Shown here piece after piece: positions 50,878 through 62,287 of a DNA stretch of 64,000 nucleotides (within the stretch, counting starts at the first letter, position 1; the number at the start of each line of letters is the position of its first letter). The notes beneath the pieces are model-generated. The model was not told where the DNA came from, ran no database searches, and saw nothing but the letters and a program-made list of their open reading frames with translations. The DNA comes from Elusimicrobiales bacterium (GTDB lineage: Bacteria; Elusimicrobiota; Elusimicrobia; Elusimicrobiales; UBA9959). Both the position numbers and the translations under genes were made by a program. The DNA lies in NCBI GenBank assembly GCA_028688015.1, contig JAQTZB010000001.1:475663-539662 (forward strand), in the 5' to 3' direction.

Positions 50878-50964
50878 GTCGGGATGGCGGAATTGGCAGA
50901 CGCGCATGGCTTAGGACCATGTGGGGTAATTCCCGTCGGGGTTCAAGTCCCCGTCCCGACACCA
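50878..50964 (+). tRNA. tRNA-Leu (anticodon TAG)
   Basis: Class II tRNA: acceptor GTCGGGA/TCCCGAC, anticodon arm CATGG-CTTAGGA-CCATG with anticodon TAG (codon CTA), long variable arm (TGGGGTAATTCCCGT), T arm CGGGG-TTCAAGT-CCCCG. CCA is encoded at 50962-50964, unlike the tRNA-Lys next to it. Confidence 0.95.
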
Positions 50965-50992
50965 GAGCTTAAACTACTTCATCGGAGGAAAC

Positions 50993-52258
50993 ATGAATAT
51001 CGCCCTCGGCTTCGGAGACAAGATCAAAAAGATAAAGCAGGACGGCTGCGTGCACCTGTTCGGCGTCACGCTGGACGCCAAGGTCCTGACCGAGGCCTCG
51101 CAGGAGGCGCTGGTGCGCCTGCAGAGCGTGGTCAGCCTGCCCGGTTTCCGCGTCGGCAAGGTGCCGCTCGCGATGATCAAGGAACAGTTCCCCTCCATGG
51201 TGAAGGACGAGGTGCTCGACATCGCCGCCAAGTCCGCGCTGCCCGAGATCCTGAAGGCCTCCGGCCTCAACCCGGTGGTCTCCCCGCTGCTTAAGAACGT
51301 CAGCTATGAGCCCGCCAAGTCCCTTTATTTCGAGATCCAGTTCGAGTGCTCCCCGGTCCTCGAGCCCAAGGGCTACGAGAAGATAGCCGCCACGCGCAAG
51401 GTTCACAAGGTTAGCGACGCCGACGTCGAGAAATATATAAACCAGGTGCGCGAATACAACGCCTACCTGAAGCCCGCCGGCGACGGCGAAGCCGCGGCGA
51501 AAGAACACTTCGTCATAGTGGATTACGAGACGTTCGAGAACGGCGCCCCGGTTGAAGGCGGCTCCGCGAAGGGCGAGATCGTCGACCTGTCCAGCCCGCA
51601 GACCATAGCCGGCCTGGCCGACGCCGTCATGGGCGCCAAGAAGGGCGAGAGCCGCGAGTTCGACGCCCCGGCCGGCGACAAGAAGATGCATTTCAAGGTG
51701 ACCGTCAACGAGATCAAAAAGAAGGTGGTCCCGGAGCTCGACGAGAATTTTCTGAAGGAAGCCGGGGTTAAGACCGCAGAAGAACTGAAGGCCAACGTGC
51801 GCAAACTGCTGGAGCAGGGCGCCTCCGAGAAGACCGAGAAGGACATGCTGGGGCAGCTGGAGGACGCGCTGCTCAAGAATAACCCGCTCGCCCTCCCCCC
51901 GACGCTGGTCAAGGAAGAGGCGCAGGAACTGCTGGAGCTGTTCAAGAAGCGCGCGCCGATGGAGCAGCACCTCCCGGACGAGGCCATGCTGGAGCGCCTG
52001 AAGCCAGTGGCCGAGCGCAACCTGTCCCTTACCTATATATTGCACCACATCGCCAAGAAGGAGAAGATCGAGGCTACCGACGCGGAGCTCGACGCCGAGC
52101 TGCAGAAGGTGATGGCGCGGCTGAACACCGAGGAAGAGAAGGCCAAGGGCCGCGAGCTTTTCGAGAAGCGCAAGGAATACATCCGGGCTTCCATGGTGGA
52201 GAGCAAGACCATGGCGCTCGTGAAGGACAAGGCCGTAGTCAAGGAAGAGACCAACTAA
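50993..52258 (+). CDS. tig: Trigger factor
   Basis: 421 residues. N-terminal ribosome-binding domain with [18 protein letters not shown] at about 51-68 (the GFRxGK signature), a PPIase-like middle domain (about 150-235), and a helical C-terminal arm domain. First chaperone to meet nascent chains. Ribosome site GGAGG is seven bases upstream. In many bacteria tig is followed by clpP-clpX-lon; here clpX is missing. The middle domain looks shortened in the PPIase active region. Confidence 0.95.
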   Translation: MNIALGFGDKIKKIKQDGCVHLFGVTLDAKVLTEASQEALVRLQSVVSLPGFRVGKVPLAMIKEQFPSMVKDEVLDIAAKSALPEILKASGLNPVVSPLLKNVSYEPAKSLYFEIQFECSPVLEPKGYEKIAATRKVHKVSDADVEKYINQVREYNAYLKPAGDGEAAAKEHFVIVDYETFENGAPVEGGSAKGEIVDLSSPQTIAGLADAVMGAKKGESREFDAPAGDKKMHFKVTVNEIKKKVVPELDENFLKEAGVKTAEELKANVRKLLEQGASEKTEKDMLGQLEDALLKNNPLALPPTLVKEEAQELLELFKKRAPMEQHLPDEAMLERLKPVAERNLSLTYILHHIAKKEKIEATDAELDAELQKVMARLNTEEEKAKGRELFEKRKEYIRASMVESKTMALVKDKAVVKEETN

Positions 52259-52277
52259 CAGGCAGACCGGAGGGAAA

Positions 52278-52886
52278 ATGCTGATACCGACGATTATCGA
52301 AACCTGGAAAGGCGCGGGCGCTATGGTGGGGTACGACATCTACTCCCGCCTGCTGCGCGACCGCATTATCTTCATCGGCGACCAGGAAGGCGGGGTTTCC
52401 ACCGCCTCCGCAAACAACGTTATCGCCCAGTTGTTGTACCTCGACGCCGAGGACCCGGAAAAAGAAATAAACCTCTACATCAATTCCCCCGGCGGCATGG
52501 TGACGGCCGGCCTCGCCATGTACGATACGATGCAGTTCATCAAGGCCCCGATCTCCACGATCTGCATGGGCATGGCCATGAGCTTCGGCGCCGTGATCCT
52601 GGCGGCCGGTTCCCCCGGGAAGCGCTACGCGCTGCCGAACTCCCGCATCATGATCCACCAGCCCCTTATCTACGGCGGCGGCATCTCCGGCCAGGCCACC
52701 GACATCGAGATCGAGAGCAAAGAGATGCAGGAGAACAAGACCCGGCTTATCGAGATCATGGCCAAGCATACCGGCAAGACGGCCGAGCGGGTCCGCGAGG
52801 ACATGGAACGCAACAAGTACCTCTCCGCCGCGCAGGCCAAGGAATACGGCATCATAGACGCCGTGCTAGAGCACCGCAAGAAGTAA
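52278..52886 (+). CDS. clpP: ATP-dependent Clp protease proteolytic subunit
   Basis: 202 residues. Catalytic triad Ser102 ([16 protein letters not shown]), His127 ([10 protein letters not shown]) and Asp175 ([10 protein letters not shown]). The Ser context AMSFGA differs slightly from the usual [23 protein letters not shown] is the strand/handle motif. It forms the 14-subunit degradation barrel and needs ClpX or ClpA, not encoded here. Lies 19 bp after tig and 90 bp before lon. Confidence 0.96.
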   Translation: MLIPTIIETWKGAGAMVGYDIYSRLLRDRIIFIGDQEGGVSTASANNVIAQLLYLDAEDPEKEINLYINSPGGMVTAGLAMYDTMQFIKAPISTICMGMAMSFGAVILAAGSPGKRYALPNSRIMIHQPLIYGGGISGQATDIEIESKEMQENKTRLIEIMAKHTGKTAERVREDMERNKYLSAAQAKEYGIIDAVLEHRKK

Positions 52887-52897
52887 GCGTTCCTCCC

Positions 52898-52929
52898 GCG
52901 CCCGCCCGCCCCCTCCGGGGCGGGGGCGC
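52898..52929 (+). other. GC-rich hairpin between clpP and lon
   Basis: GCGCCC-gc-CCGCCCC (52898-52912) pairs with GGGGCGGGGGCGC (52917-52929), a 13 bp stem with a 2 nt bulge and CTCC loop. A short T stretch (ATTTT) follows eight bases later, too weak for a classical terminator. It may attenuate or stabilise the clpP transcript ahead of lon. Confidence 0.6.
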
Positions 52930-52976
52930 GGCCGTATTTTGGGGGCAGCAATTTCCGCTTACCAGGACCACCGAAC

Positions 52977-55349
<2,373 letters not shown>

Positions 55350-55357
55350 GGAGGAAC

Positions 55358-57136
55358 ATGTCCCACGCTATATTCAGCGCGCTCGCGCTGTTCTGCCTTT
55401 GCGCGGCGCCTGCCCGCGCCTACGAGGACCGCCTTACCACCGAGGAGATGCAGGGCACCCTCGAGAACACCAAGCTGCGCGAGGTCTTCGACCAGTACCT
55501 CGCCACGATCCAGATGTACGACCCCGAGCGGGCCACTCGCATGGGCCTGCACGGCTCCGACGCCTGGCTTACCCCGCGCACCCAGGAGCGGGTGACCAAG
55601 GAACTGGACGCCCTCAAGCGCCTGCGCGCGAAACTCCTGGAGATCCAGAAGGACACCATGTACCCGGCGCTGCGCGTCGACTACGAGGCGCTGGACCACA
55701 TGCTCGAGGTCGATATCTACGAGATGGAGCAGCTGGGCTTCCTTGCCCGCCGCCCCCAGCAGTACCTGGAGCCCCTGTTCCTCGTCTACCAGATGATGAG
55801 CAAGGACTACGAGGATTACAACACCCGGGCCGCCAACGCCATCTCCCGCCTCAAGCAGTTTCCCGCCATGCTGGAGCAGGCCGAACGCAACCTGGCGCAC
55901 CCGCCGGAGATCTGGACGCGCCAGGCCATCAGGCAGGCCAACGACGCGCTGAACAGCTTCGTGGGCGACTCGGCCCAGGTCTTCCGCGGCTATACCCGCT
56001 ACGACCCCATCCTGAAGGCGCAGGTGGAAGACACGATGGACAAGGTGAAGGCCGCGCTCGCCCGCTACGCGGACTTCCTGCAAAAGGACGTGCTGCCCAA
56101 CTCCACCGGCGAGTTCCGCACCGGCGTCTACACCTACGGTTTTTACCTCGAGCGCCTGCACGCGCTGGACATGACGCCCGGCTCGGCCTACAGCTATTCC
56201 AAGAGCGCCTTCAAGAAGGCCGTTAACGAGCTCGAGAAAGAGGCGCGGAGCATCGACGCTATCGCGGCCAAGGACAAGGGCTGGCCTGGCGTGATGGACA
56301 AACTGCCCAAGGATCACCCGGCCGCCGGCGAGGTCCTTAACCTCTTCCAGACGGAGATGGACCGCGCCTACCAGCACTTCGACGAGCACAAGGTGGTGGA
56401 GTTCCCCCGCCAGCGCCTGCTGATCAAGCGCATGCCCGGTTTCATGGCCGCCGTACTGCCCTACGTGCACTACACGCCCTCCTTCTCTCTCGACGACACC
56501 CGCATCTCGGAGCTGTTCGTGCTGCTGCCGTCGGATTCGCTGCCCGAAGCCTCCCGCGAGAAGATCCTGGCCGCCGGCTTCAACTACTCGCAGACGGAGC
56601 TGCTGACCGCGTACTCCATCATGCCCGGCCTGCACCTGCGCAGCTTCGCGGCGTCCTCCAACCCCTCCCGCATCCGCCGCGTCTCCCGCCAGCCGGTGGT
56701 CACCAACGGCTGGGCCTGCTACGCGGAGCTGCTCGCGGAGGAGATGGGATACTACTCCTCCTACTGGTCGCGCTTCCTGCGCCTCTACGTGCGCGCGCTG
56801 CGAGCCGGGCGCGCCTACGCCGACTCGGCCCTGCACACCGGCCGCTGGACGGCCGCCGACGCCTCCAAATTCTTCCAGGACAAGCTGAACATGACCAAGG
56901 CCCAGGCGGACAACGAAGTTCTTAAGCTGTCCCTGGCTCCGACCGACGGCTTCACCTACATCTACGGCCTGGACCGCATCCTCGAGATGCGCCGGTATTA
57001 CCAGCGCACCGAGGCCAAGTACTTCGACCTGCGCAAGTTCCACAGCCTCTTCCTGAAGCTCGGCGAGATCCCTATCGACCGCATCGCCGAAGAGCTGCGG
57101 CGCGTGAAAAAAGAGGAGGGCAAGATCGTAAGATGA
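55358..57136 (+). CDS. Exported DUF885-family protein with lost metallopeptidase motif
   Basis: 592 residues from ATG 55358 (GAGGAGG four bases upstream; an in-frame GTG at 55346 is too close to it). Signal peptide 1-20. The DUF885 architecture is clear, with LHTGRWTAADASKFFQDKL and a C-terminal LDRILEMRRYYQ. But the active-site motif HExxPGH reads YSIMPGLH, and the EGWAxYAE motif reads NGWACYAELLAEEMGYY. The zinc-binding His and Glu, and the second Glu, are therefore replaced. It is probably a non-catalytic member, periplasmic or a lipoprotein-like envelope protein. Overlaps the ABC gene by 4 bp. Confidence 0.85.
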   Translation: MSHAIFSALALFCLCAAPARAYEDRLTTEEMQGTLENTKLREVFDQYLATIQMYDPERATRMGLHGSDAWLTPRTQERVTKELDALKRLRAKLLEIQKDTMYPALRVDYEALDHMLEVDIYEMEQLGFLARRPQQYLEPLFLVYQMMSKDYEDYNTRAANAISRLKQFPAMLEQAERNLAHPPEIWTRQAIRQANDALNSFVGDSAQVFRGYTRYDPILKAQVEDTMDKVKAALARYADFLQKDVLPNSTGEFRTGVYTYGFYLERLHALDMTPGSAYSYSKSAFKKAVNELEKEARSIDAIAAKDKGWPGVMDKLPKDHPAAGEVLNLFQTEMDRAYQHFDEHKVVEFPRQRLLIKRMPGFMAAVLPYVHYTPSFSLDDTRISELFVLLPSDSLPEASREKILAAGFNYSQTELLTAYSIMPGLHLRSFAASSNPSRIRRVSRQPVVTNGWACYAELLAEEMGYYSSYWSRFLRLYVRALRAGRAYADSALHTGRWTAADASKFFQDKLNMTKAQADNEVLKLSLAPTDGFTYIYGLDRILEMRRYYQRTEAKYFDLRKFHSLFLKLGEIPIDRIAEELRRVKKEEGKIVR

Positions 57137-57870
57137 CGGCCTCCGCGGTATCTTTCTCCGGAGTCGAGAAAACCTACAAGCGCCCCCGCCTGCTGGGGGC
57201 GGACTACCACACGGCCGTGAAGGACCTCTCCTTCGAGCTGCCGCCCGGCTGCGTGACCGGGCTGCTGGGCCTCAACGGCGCAGGCAAGACCACCATCATG
57301 AAACTCATCACCGGCCTGCTCTTCCCGACCGCGGGCAAGGTGCGCGTCTTCGGGCATTCCCCGGCGGACGGGGCCGCCAAGGCCAAGGTCGGCTTCCTGC
57401 CGGAGCTGCCGTATTTCCCGCCGCAGGTCAGGCCCGGCGAGGCGCTGGCCTACTACGGCCGCCTTTCAGGGCTTTCCGGGGCCGCCCTGGCCCGCGCGGC
57501 GGAGTCCGCGATGGCGAAGACCGGCCTTGAGCCGCACGCGGGCAAGCGCGTATCCGAATTTTCCAAGGGCATGCTGCAGCGGCTGGGCCTCGCCCAGGCG
57601 CTGCTGCACGGCCCCGAACTGCTGGTGCTCGACGAGCCCGTCAGCGGCCTCGACCCGCTGGCCATCCACGACATCCGCGGGCTGCTGGCCGGCCTGAACG
57701 CCGAGGGCCGGGCCATCTTCCTGTCCTCGCACAGCATCTCCGAGGTTGAGAAGCTCTGCTCGCGGGTGCTGATCATGGTGAAGGGCCGCCTCTCGCGCTC
57801 CGTCGAGCGGGCCGAGTGGGAGGCCGCGCACGGCGGGCTGGAAAAGATCTTCGTGGAGGCCGTGCAATGA
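57133..57870 (+). CDS. ABC transporter ATP-binding protein
   Basis: 245 residues. Walker A LLGLNGAGKTTIMK, signature FSKGMLQRLGLAQALL, Walker B LLVLDEPVSGLDP and the switch His in FLSSHSISEV. Of the ABC-2/NatA type, with its permease encoded next (4 bp overlap). Typical partners of such pairs export lipids, polysaccharides or drugs. A basic insertion KRPRLLGADYHT near residue 14 is a little longer than usual. Cytoplasmic side. Confidence 0.95.
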   Translation: MTASAVSFSGVEKTYKRPRLLGADYHTAVKDLSFELPPGCVTGLLGLNGAGKTTIMKLITGLLFPTAGKVRVFGHSPADGAAKAKVGFLPELPYFPPQVRPGEALAYYGRLSGLSGAALARAAESAMAKTGLEPHAGKRVSEFSKGMLQRLGLAQALLHGPELLVLDEPVSGLDPLAIHDIRGLLAGLNAEGRAIFLSSHSISEVEKLCSRVLIMVKGRLSRSVERAEWEAAHGGLEKIFVEAVQ

Positions 57871-58628
57871 GGCGCTCCGCCCCCGTGGTTTTGGCCGTGG
57901 CGTACAACTCCTTCTTCGAGAGCGTCCGCAGCCGCTTCTTCACCCTGTTCGCGGTCTTCGCCTTCACGGCCGTCTACGCCTCAGTGCTGGCCGGCGTAAT
58001 GGCCGTGGACCAGGAGGCCCGCCTCCTGGCGGACTTCGGCCTCGCGCTGATAGAACTGACCGCGCTGGCCTACGCCCTCTTCGAGGCCTCTTCGGCGCTG
58101 CCCAGAGAAGCCGAGACCAAGACCATCTACCTGGTCTTCTCGCGACCCGTGCCCCGCTGGGCCTATCTGGCCGGCAAGCTCGGCGGCGCGCTGCTCACCG
58201 CGGCGCTCATGCTGGCCGTGATGGCACTGATCCACGTCAGCCTGCTGCGCTTCCGCGGCTTCGCCGTGCCGCCGGCCTATGCCTGGGCGCTGGCCGGGAC
58301 TTTCCTCAAACTGGCGGTGATAGTTTCCTTCGCCTTCTTTGTCTCGCTGTTCTCAACCTCGCCGGTTTCCACGCTGGTCATCTCCGGCATCATGTGGACG
58401 CTGGGCCATTTCTCCGCCGAAGCGCGCTTCCTGGCCGAGCGGGCCGAGGGGCTGAAAGGCTTCCTGCTGGGCGCGGCGCTCTGGCTGGTGCCCAACCTGC
58501 AGCTCTTCAACGTGCGCGACGGTGCCGCCGCGCTGCCGCTGGGCCTGCCCGCCTTTTTCTCGGCGGCGGCCTGGACCCTCTCCTCCTACCTTGGCGCCCT
58601 GTGGCTGCTTTCCAGGAAGGAATTCTGA
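57867..58628 (+). CDS. ABC-2-type transporter permease
   Basis: 253 residues from ATG 57867, overlapping the ATPase stop (ATGA). Six membrane spans: about 22-42, 57-77, 104-128, 138-163, 168-190 and 228-248, separated by short loops. The sequence YNSFFESVRSRFFTLFAVFA is the typical start of NatB/ABC-2 permeases. Its stop shares a base with the next ATG. It forms an exporter with the ATPase; cargo unknown, but its neighbours are envelope genes. Confidence 0.9.
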   Translation: MRRSAPVVLAVAYNSFFESVRSRFFTLFAVFAFTAVYASVLAGVMAVDQEARLLADFGLALIELTALAYALFEASSALPREAETKTIYLVFSRPVPRWAYLAGKLGGALLTAALMLAVMALIHVSLLRFRGFAVPPAYAWALAGTFLKLAVIVSFAFFVSLFSTSPVSTLVISGIMWTLGHFSAEARFLAERAEGLKGFLLGAALWLVPNLQLFNVRDGAAALPLGLPAFFSAAAWTLSSYLGALWLLSRKEF

Positions 58629-59386
58629 TGGCCGGCCGGTTCCTCCTGCCGGCCGCCGCGGTCCTCTGCTGGGGCGCCGCCGCGGTCTCCGCTTCGGCTT
58701 ACCGCAGCCCTTTCCCCCCTCCGTCTGAACTGCGCGCCCCGCTGGAGGGCGCAGCCGGCGATATGCTGGCGCTGGCCGCCGGCTCGCGGCGTCTTTTCGC
58801 TGACCTCTGGTTCGTGCGGCTGCTTCAGTACTACGGCACCAGGGAGGTGCGCGAAGAATCCGCCGAGCCCGGTCATGAGGGCCACGTCCACTCGCTGGAC
58901 GCGGGCGGGCACGAGCACTGCGATCACGGGGCGGATTACGGCAAGGGCGCTTATCCCCAGTTCCTGCCGCTTGCGCGCCACATCATAGAAGTGGACCCCT
59001 CTTTTACGGCAGGCGCGCTGTACGGCGCGGCTTCCCTGGCCTTCAACCTGGAGCGCCCCGCCGAGGCGGAGGAACTGCTGACTTACGGGCTTAAATATTC
59101 CCCCAGGGAGTGGCGCTACCTGACGGTGCTGGCCGCGATAGGCTACAGCAAGGCCAAGGACCCCGCCGCGGTGGCCGCCACTATAACGCCCCTGCTCAAG
59201 GACCCGGACTGCCCGGTGATGCTCAAGCAGCTGGCGGCTTTCCTGAACAAGAGGGCCGGCAATTACGGGGCGGCGGCGGCCATCTACTCGGATATAATCG
59301 CCACGTCCAAGGACGAGGCCTACGTGGCCAACGCCAACCGGGAGCTGCAGAAGCTGGCCGCCGGCGGGCCCGGGAAACCGAGATGA
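58628..59386 (+). CDS. Exported TPR protein with His-rich segment
   Basis: 252 residues from ATG 58628. Signal peptide or anchor 1-26 (LLPAAAVLCWGAAAVSASA). Residues ~82-101 contain a His-rich run, GHEGHVHSLDAGGHEHCDHG, with six His and one Cys, a likely metal-binding site. The C-terminal ~140 residues are TPR-like (AEELLTYGLKYSPREWRYL, YGAAAAIYSDIIATSKDEAY). It lies 1 bp after an ABC permease and overlaps a glycosyltransferase start by 4 bp. Function unknown; possibly an accessory for the exporter. Confidence 0.8.
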   Translation: MAGRFLLPAAAVLCWGAAAVSASAYRSPFPPPSELRAPLEGAAGDMLALAAGSRRLFADLWFVRLLQYYGTREVREESAEPGHEGHVHSLDAGGHEHCDHGADYGKGAYPQFLPLARHIIEVDPSFTAGALYGAASLAFNLERPAEAEELLTYGLKYSPREWRYLTVLAAIGYSKAKDPAAVAATITPLLKDPDCPVMLKQLAAFLNKRAGNYGAAAAIYSDIIATSKDEAYVANANRELQKLAAGGPGKPR

Positions 59387-60429
59387 ACATACTTAACGTC
59401 TGCGATTCTCCCGACTGGGACATAGTCTCCTACCAGGCGCTGCACACCGCCGCCAGGTTCTCCAAGCTGGGGCATAACGCGGCCGTCCACTGCCAGAAAG
59501 GCTCCCGCCTCTGGACCGAGTGCGAAAAGCTCAAGGTCAACGCCAAGCCGCTCTCGCTGAAGGCCAAACTGGGCTTCTACGAGACCGAAGGCTGGGAGAT
59601 AGTGAATTTTTACGATCCTTCGGTCCTGTCGCCGCTCTTCCTGAAGAAGGCGCACGCCCGCTCGAGGGTTTTCATCAGCCAGTTCAAACTGGGCAATCCG
59701 AAGACCTTCGCCCGCCTGGCGCAGCTGCAGCCCCATACCGACCTTTTTTTCGGAGCCTGCAATTCCGTGCAGGAGGAACTGATCTCCGCGGGCGTTGACC
59801 CGGGCCGCACCTTCATGGTGCCGCCCTGCATCAGCATCGGCCGCTGGGAGAGCGCCATGCTTATCAAGCCGGCCATGTTCCAGAAGCGCCCTTACCGGGT
59901 GGGCACGGTCAGCATGGACCTGACGCTGCGCGAGCAGGAGTTGTTCCTTATGATGGCGCGCGAAGTGCTGGAGGTCCTGCCCGACACCACCTTCATGCTG
60001 GTAGGCGTAAAGAGCGAGAAGCTGCGGGCTTTCGCGCGCAGTCTCGACATCAGCCACAAGGTGGATATCCTCTGGGAGCGCAACGACATCCCGGAGGTGA
60101 TGGCGATGATGCACATCTACGCCAAGACCTCGCGCCGCCCGGGGCTGTCGATGTCGCTGATAGAGGCTCAGGCTTCCGGCGTGACCTGCGTGCTGCCGCG
60201 CCTGAAGGGCCTTAGCGATTTTACGGTTAACGAGCGCAACGGGGTGATAGTGGAGCCCGAGGACGCGCTGGCCTGCGCGCGGGCTGTGATCCGCCTGATA
60301 GGCAACCCCGCCGTCTGCCACAACATGTCGAAGATGGCCTTCGACTACGTCAACAACAACATGTCCTCCACCGTGGTGGCCAACATCCTGCTGCGCCTCT
60401 ACGAGGACACGGCCCGCTCGGCCGCCTAG
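59383..60429 (+). CDS. Glycosyltransferase (GT-B, group 1-like)
   Basis: 348 residues from ATG 59383, overlapping the TPR gene stop. N-terminal MNILNVCDSPDWDIVSYQAL, then LRAFARSLDISHKVDILWER and, in the donor domain, SRRPGLSMSLIEAQASGVTC with the conserved E-Q-S-G pattern, plus NERNGVIVEPEDALACARAV. Family 4-like glycosyltransferase of the cytoplasm, probably polysaccharide-related. Its last bases overlap the end of the pseudopilin-like gene on the other strand. Confidence 0.88.
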   Translation: MNILNVCDSPDWDIVSYQALHTAARFSKLGHNAAVHCQKGSRLWTECEKLKVNAKPLSLKAKLGFYETEGWEIVNFYDPSVLSPLFLKKAHARSRVFISQFKLGNPKTFARLAQLQPHTDLFFGACNSVQEELISAGVDPGRTFMVPPCISIGRWESAMLIKPAMFQKRPYRVGTVSMDLTLREQELFLMMAREVLEVLPDTTFMLVGVKSEKLRAFARSLDISHKVDILWERNDIPEVMAMMHIYAKTSRRPGLSMSLIEAQASGVTCVLPRLKGLSDFTVNERNGVIVEPEDALACARAVIRLIGNPAVCHNMSKMAFDYVNNNMSSTVVANILLRLYEDTARSAA

Positions 60430-60815
60430 AACTCGCTCCAGAACCTGCCGCGCTCGTCCTTGTGGGCGCAATCTATGAAGACCAGCCCGAAAGCCGGGTC
60501 GGCCGGGTCGTTGACGTAGGCCCAGCCGCCGGTGTCTTTTATCTTCATAGACGGGTAATCGGCGACAGAGGAGGAGCCGAGATGGCCGCGCAGCTTCAGC
60601 TGCGGCGCCATCTCCAGCGTGCCCGCCCGCAGCGTCTCCGCGAAGGAGAGCGGCAGTTTCTTGTGCTGCTGCCGGTAAAGCTCCAGCGCGACCCGCAGGC
60701 CGGACAGTTTCCTCACCGCTTCGGCCGCGTCCATTCCGCCGCGCAGCCAGAGCAGCCACGCAGCCGCGGACGCCAGGACCGCGGCCGCAAGAAAATAAGT
60801 GAAAAACTTCCTCAT
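60426..60815 (-). CDS. Pseudopilin-like membrane protein
   Basis: 129 residues: a basic start (MRKFFTYF), a hydrophobic helix 6-24 and a soluble part with LRVALELYRQQHKKLPLSFA, GGWAYVNDPADPAFGLVFID and DERGRFWSEF. That pattern matches GspG/type IV pilin-like proteins, but the prepilin cleavage Gly-Phe-Thr-Leu-Ile-Glu motif is absent. GGAGG lies 10 bases before the ATG. Convergent with the glycosyltransferase; 4 bp overlap. Confidence 0.7.
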   Translation of the reverse strand: MRKFFTYFLAAAVLASAAAWLLWLRGGMDAAEAVRKLSGLRVALELYRQQHKKLPLSFAETLRAGTLEMAPQLKLRGHLGSSSVADYPSMKIKDTGGWAYVNDPADPAFGLVFIDCAHKDERGRFWSEF

Positions 60816-60838
60816 AAAAATGAATCCTCCGGAAAACG

Positions 60839-60862
60839 AACGGCCGTTTATTTTAGTAGAAT
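60839..60862 (+). promoter_or_regulatory. ackA upstream region: palindrome and -10-like hexamer
   Basis: A perfect palindrome AACGGCCGTT (60839-60848) lies next to TAGAAT (60857-60862) in the 111 bp divergent gap before ackA. The palindrome is a possible operator. Leader length to the ATG would be about 55 bases, with a GGGGA ribosome site. Confidence 0.35.
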
Positions 60863-60926
60863 AAGATTATAGAAAAACGGCAGGACCTGCTGTAACCTCC
60901 AAGGCCTGCACAAAAGGGGAACCTCA

Positions 60927-62279
60927 ATGAAAATACTCTGTCTCAACTGCGGCAGCTCTTCCGTGAAGTACCTGCTTTTCGACTGGCAGGCCAAGACCAC
61001 CGTCGCCTCCGGCCTAGTCGAGCGCGTCGGCATCGGCGGCTCCTTTATCAATATCGAGGCCCCTGGCCGCGAGAAGGTGACGGTCAACCAGGACTGCCCC
61101 ACCCACAAGGACGCCATCCAGCTGGTCATCACCACCCTGACCCACAAAGAGCACGGCGTCATAGACACCCTTTCCGGCATAACCGCGGTGGGCCACCGCG
61201 TGGTGCACGGCGGCGAGAAGTTCGTGAAGTCCGTCATCATCGACGACAAGGTCGTCGAGACTTTCCGCGAGCTTTCCTCGCTGGCCCCCCTTCACAACCC
61301 GCCCAACATCCAGGGCATAGAGGCCGCCCGCGCGCTGATGCCCAAGATCCCCCACATGGCTATCATGGACACCGCCTGGCACCAGACCATGCCCGAGGCG
61401 TCCTACATGTACGCCCTGCCGCGCGCCTGGTACGAGAAGTACGCCATCCGCCGCTACGGCTTCCACGGCACCTCGTTCCTCTACAACGCCAAGCGCGCCG
61501 CCTGTCTGCTCGGCAAGGACCCCTTCCAGACCAACCTGGTCATCTGCCACATCGGCAACGGCGCCTCTATCAACGCCGTGAAGAACGGCCTGTCCTACGA
61601 CACCAGCATGGGCTTCACCCCCCTGGAGGGCCTGGTGATGGGTACCCGCGCCGGCGACCACGACCCGGCCATCCCGCTCTACGTGATGGCCCGCGAGAGC
61701 ATGAACCCCGGCGAGATGGACGCCATCCTCAATAAGAAGTCCGGCAAGCTGGGCATCACCGGCAAGTACAGCGACGCCCGCGACGTGGAAGTGGCGGCCG
61801 AGCAGGGCGACGCCCGCAGCAAACTGGCGCTCGACATGGAGTCCAACCGCATCCGCAAGTACATCGGCGCCTACGCGGCGGCCGTCGGCGGGATAGACGC
61901 GGTGGTGTTCACCGCCGGCGTCGGCGAGATGGGCCCCATCACCCGCGAGGCCGCGCTGGGCGGCCTGGAGTTCATGGGGATCAAGCTGGACCGTGAACGC
62001 AACAATATCTCCAAGACCCGCAACGCCGAGACCGAGATCTCGTGCAAGACCTCCAAGGTGAAGGTGTTCGTGATCCCCACCGACGAGGAACGCGTGTTCG
62101 TAGAGGACGTGGTGGGCCTGCTGAACGGTTCTTACGACATCCATACCCGCTTCGACTACACCTTCCAGCACGCCGGCTACCGCAACAAGCTGCGCGACGA
62201 CGCCTTCGCCAAGCAGTGCGCGAAGAAGCCCGAGCTGGCCAAGGTGGCCGCTTCGCTGCCGGAAGGCGTAAAACCGTAA
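60927..62279 (+). CDS. ackA: Acetate kinase
   Basis: 450 residues. N-terminal CLNCGSSSVKYLLF (phosphate loop), VGHRVVHGGEKF, DTAWHQTMPEASYMYALP, the RRYGFHGTSF signature and IGNGASINAVKNG, then RAGDHDPAI and GVGEMGPI. It makes acetate and ATP from acetyl phosphate. A ~45-residue C-terminal extension (from YDIHTRFDYTFQHAGYRNKL) makes it longer than the usual ~400. No phosphotransacetylase gene is nearby. Butyrate or propionate kinase is a less likely reading. Confidence 0.95.
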   Translation: MKILCLNCGSSSVKYLLFDWQAKTTVASGLVERVGIGGSFINIEAPGREKVTVNQDCPTHKDAIQLVITTLTHKEHGVIDTLSGITAVGHRVVHGGEKFVKSVIIDDKVVETFRELSSLAPLHNPPNIQGIEAARALMPKIPHMAIMDTAWHQTMPEASYMYALPRAWYEKYAIRRYGFHGTSFLYNAKRAACLLGKDPFQTNLVICHIGNGASINAVKNGLSYDTSMGFTPLEGLVMGTRAGDHDPAIPLYVMARESMNPGEMDAILNKKSGKLGITGKYSDARDVEVAAEQGDARSKLALDMESNRIRKYIGAYAAAVGGIDAVVFTAGVGEMGPITREAALGGLEFMGIKLDRERNNISKTRNAETEISCKTSKVKVFVIPTDEERVFVEDVVGLLNGSYDIHTRFDYTFQHAGYRNKLRDDAFAKQCAKKPELAKVAASLPEGVKP

Positions 62280-62287
62280 AGCCGCCC

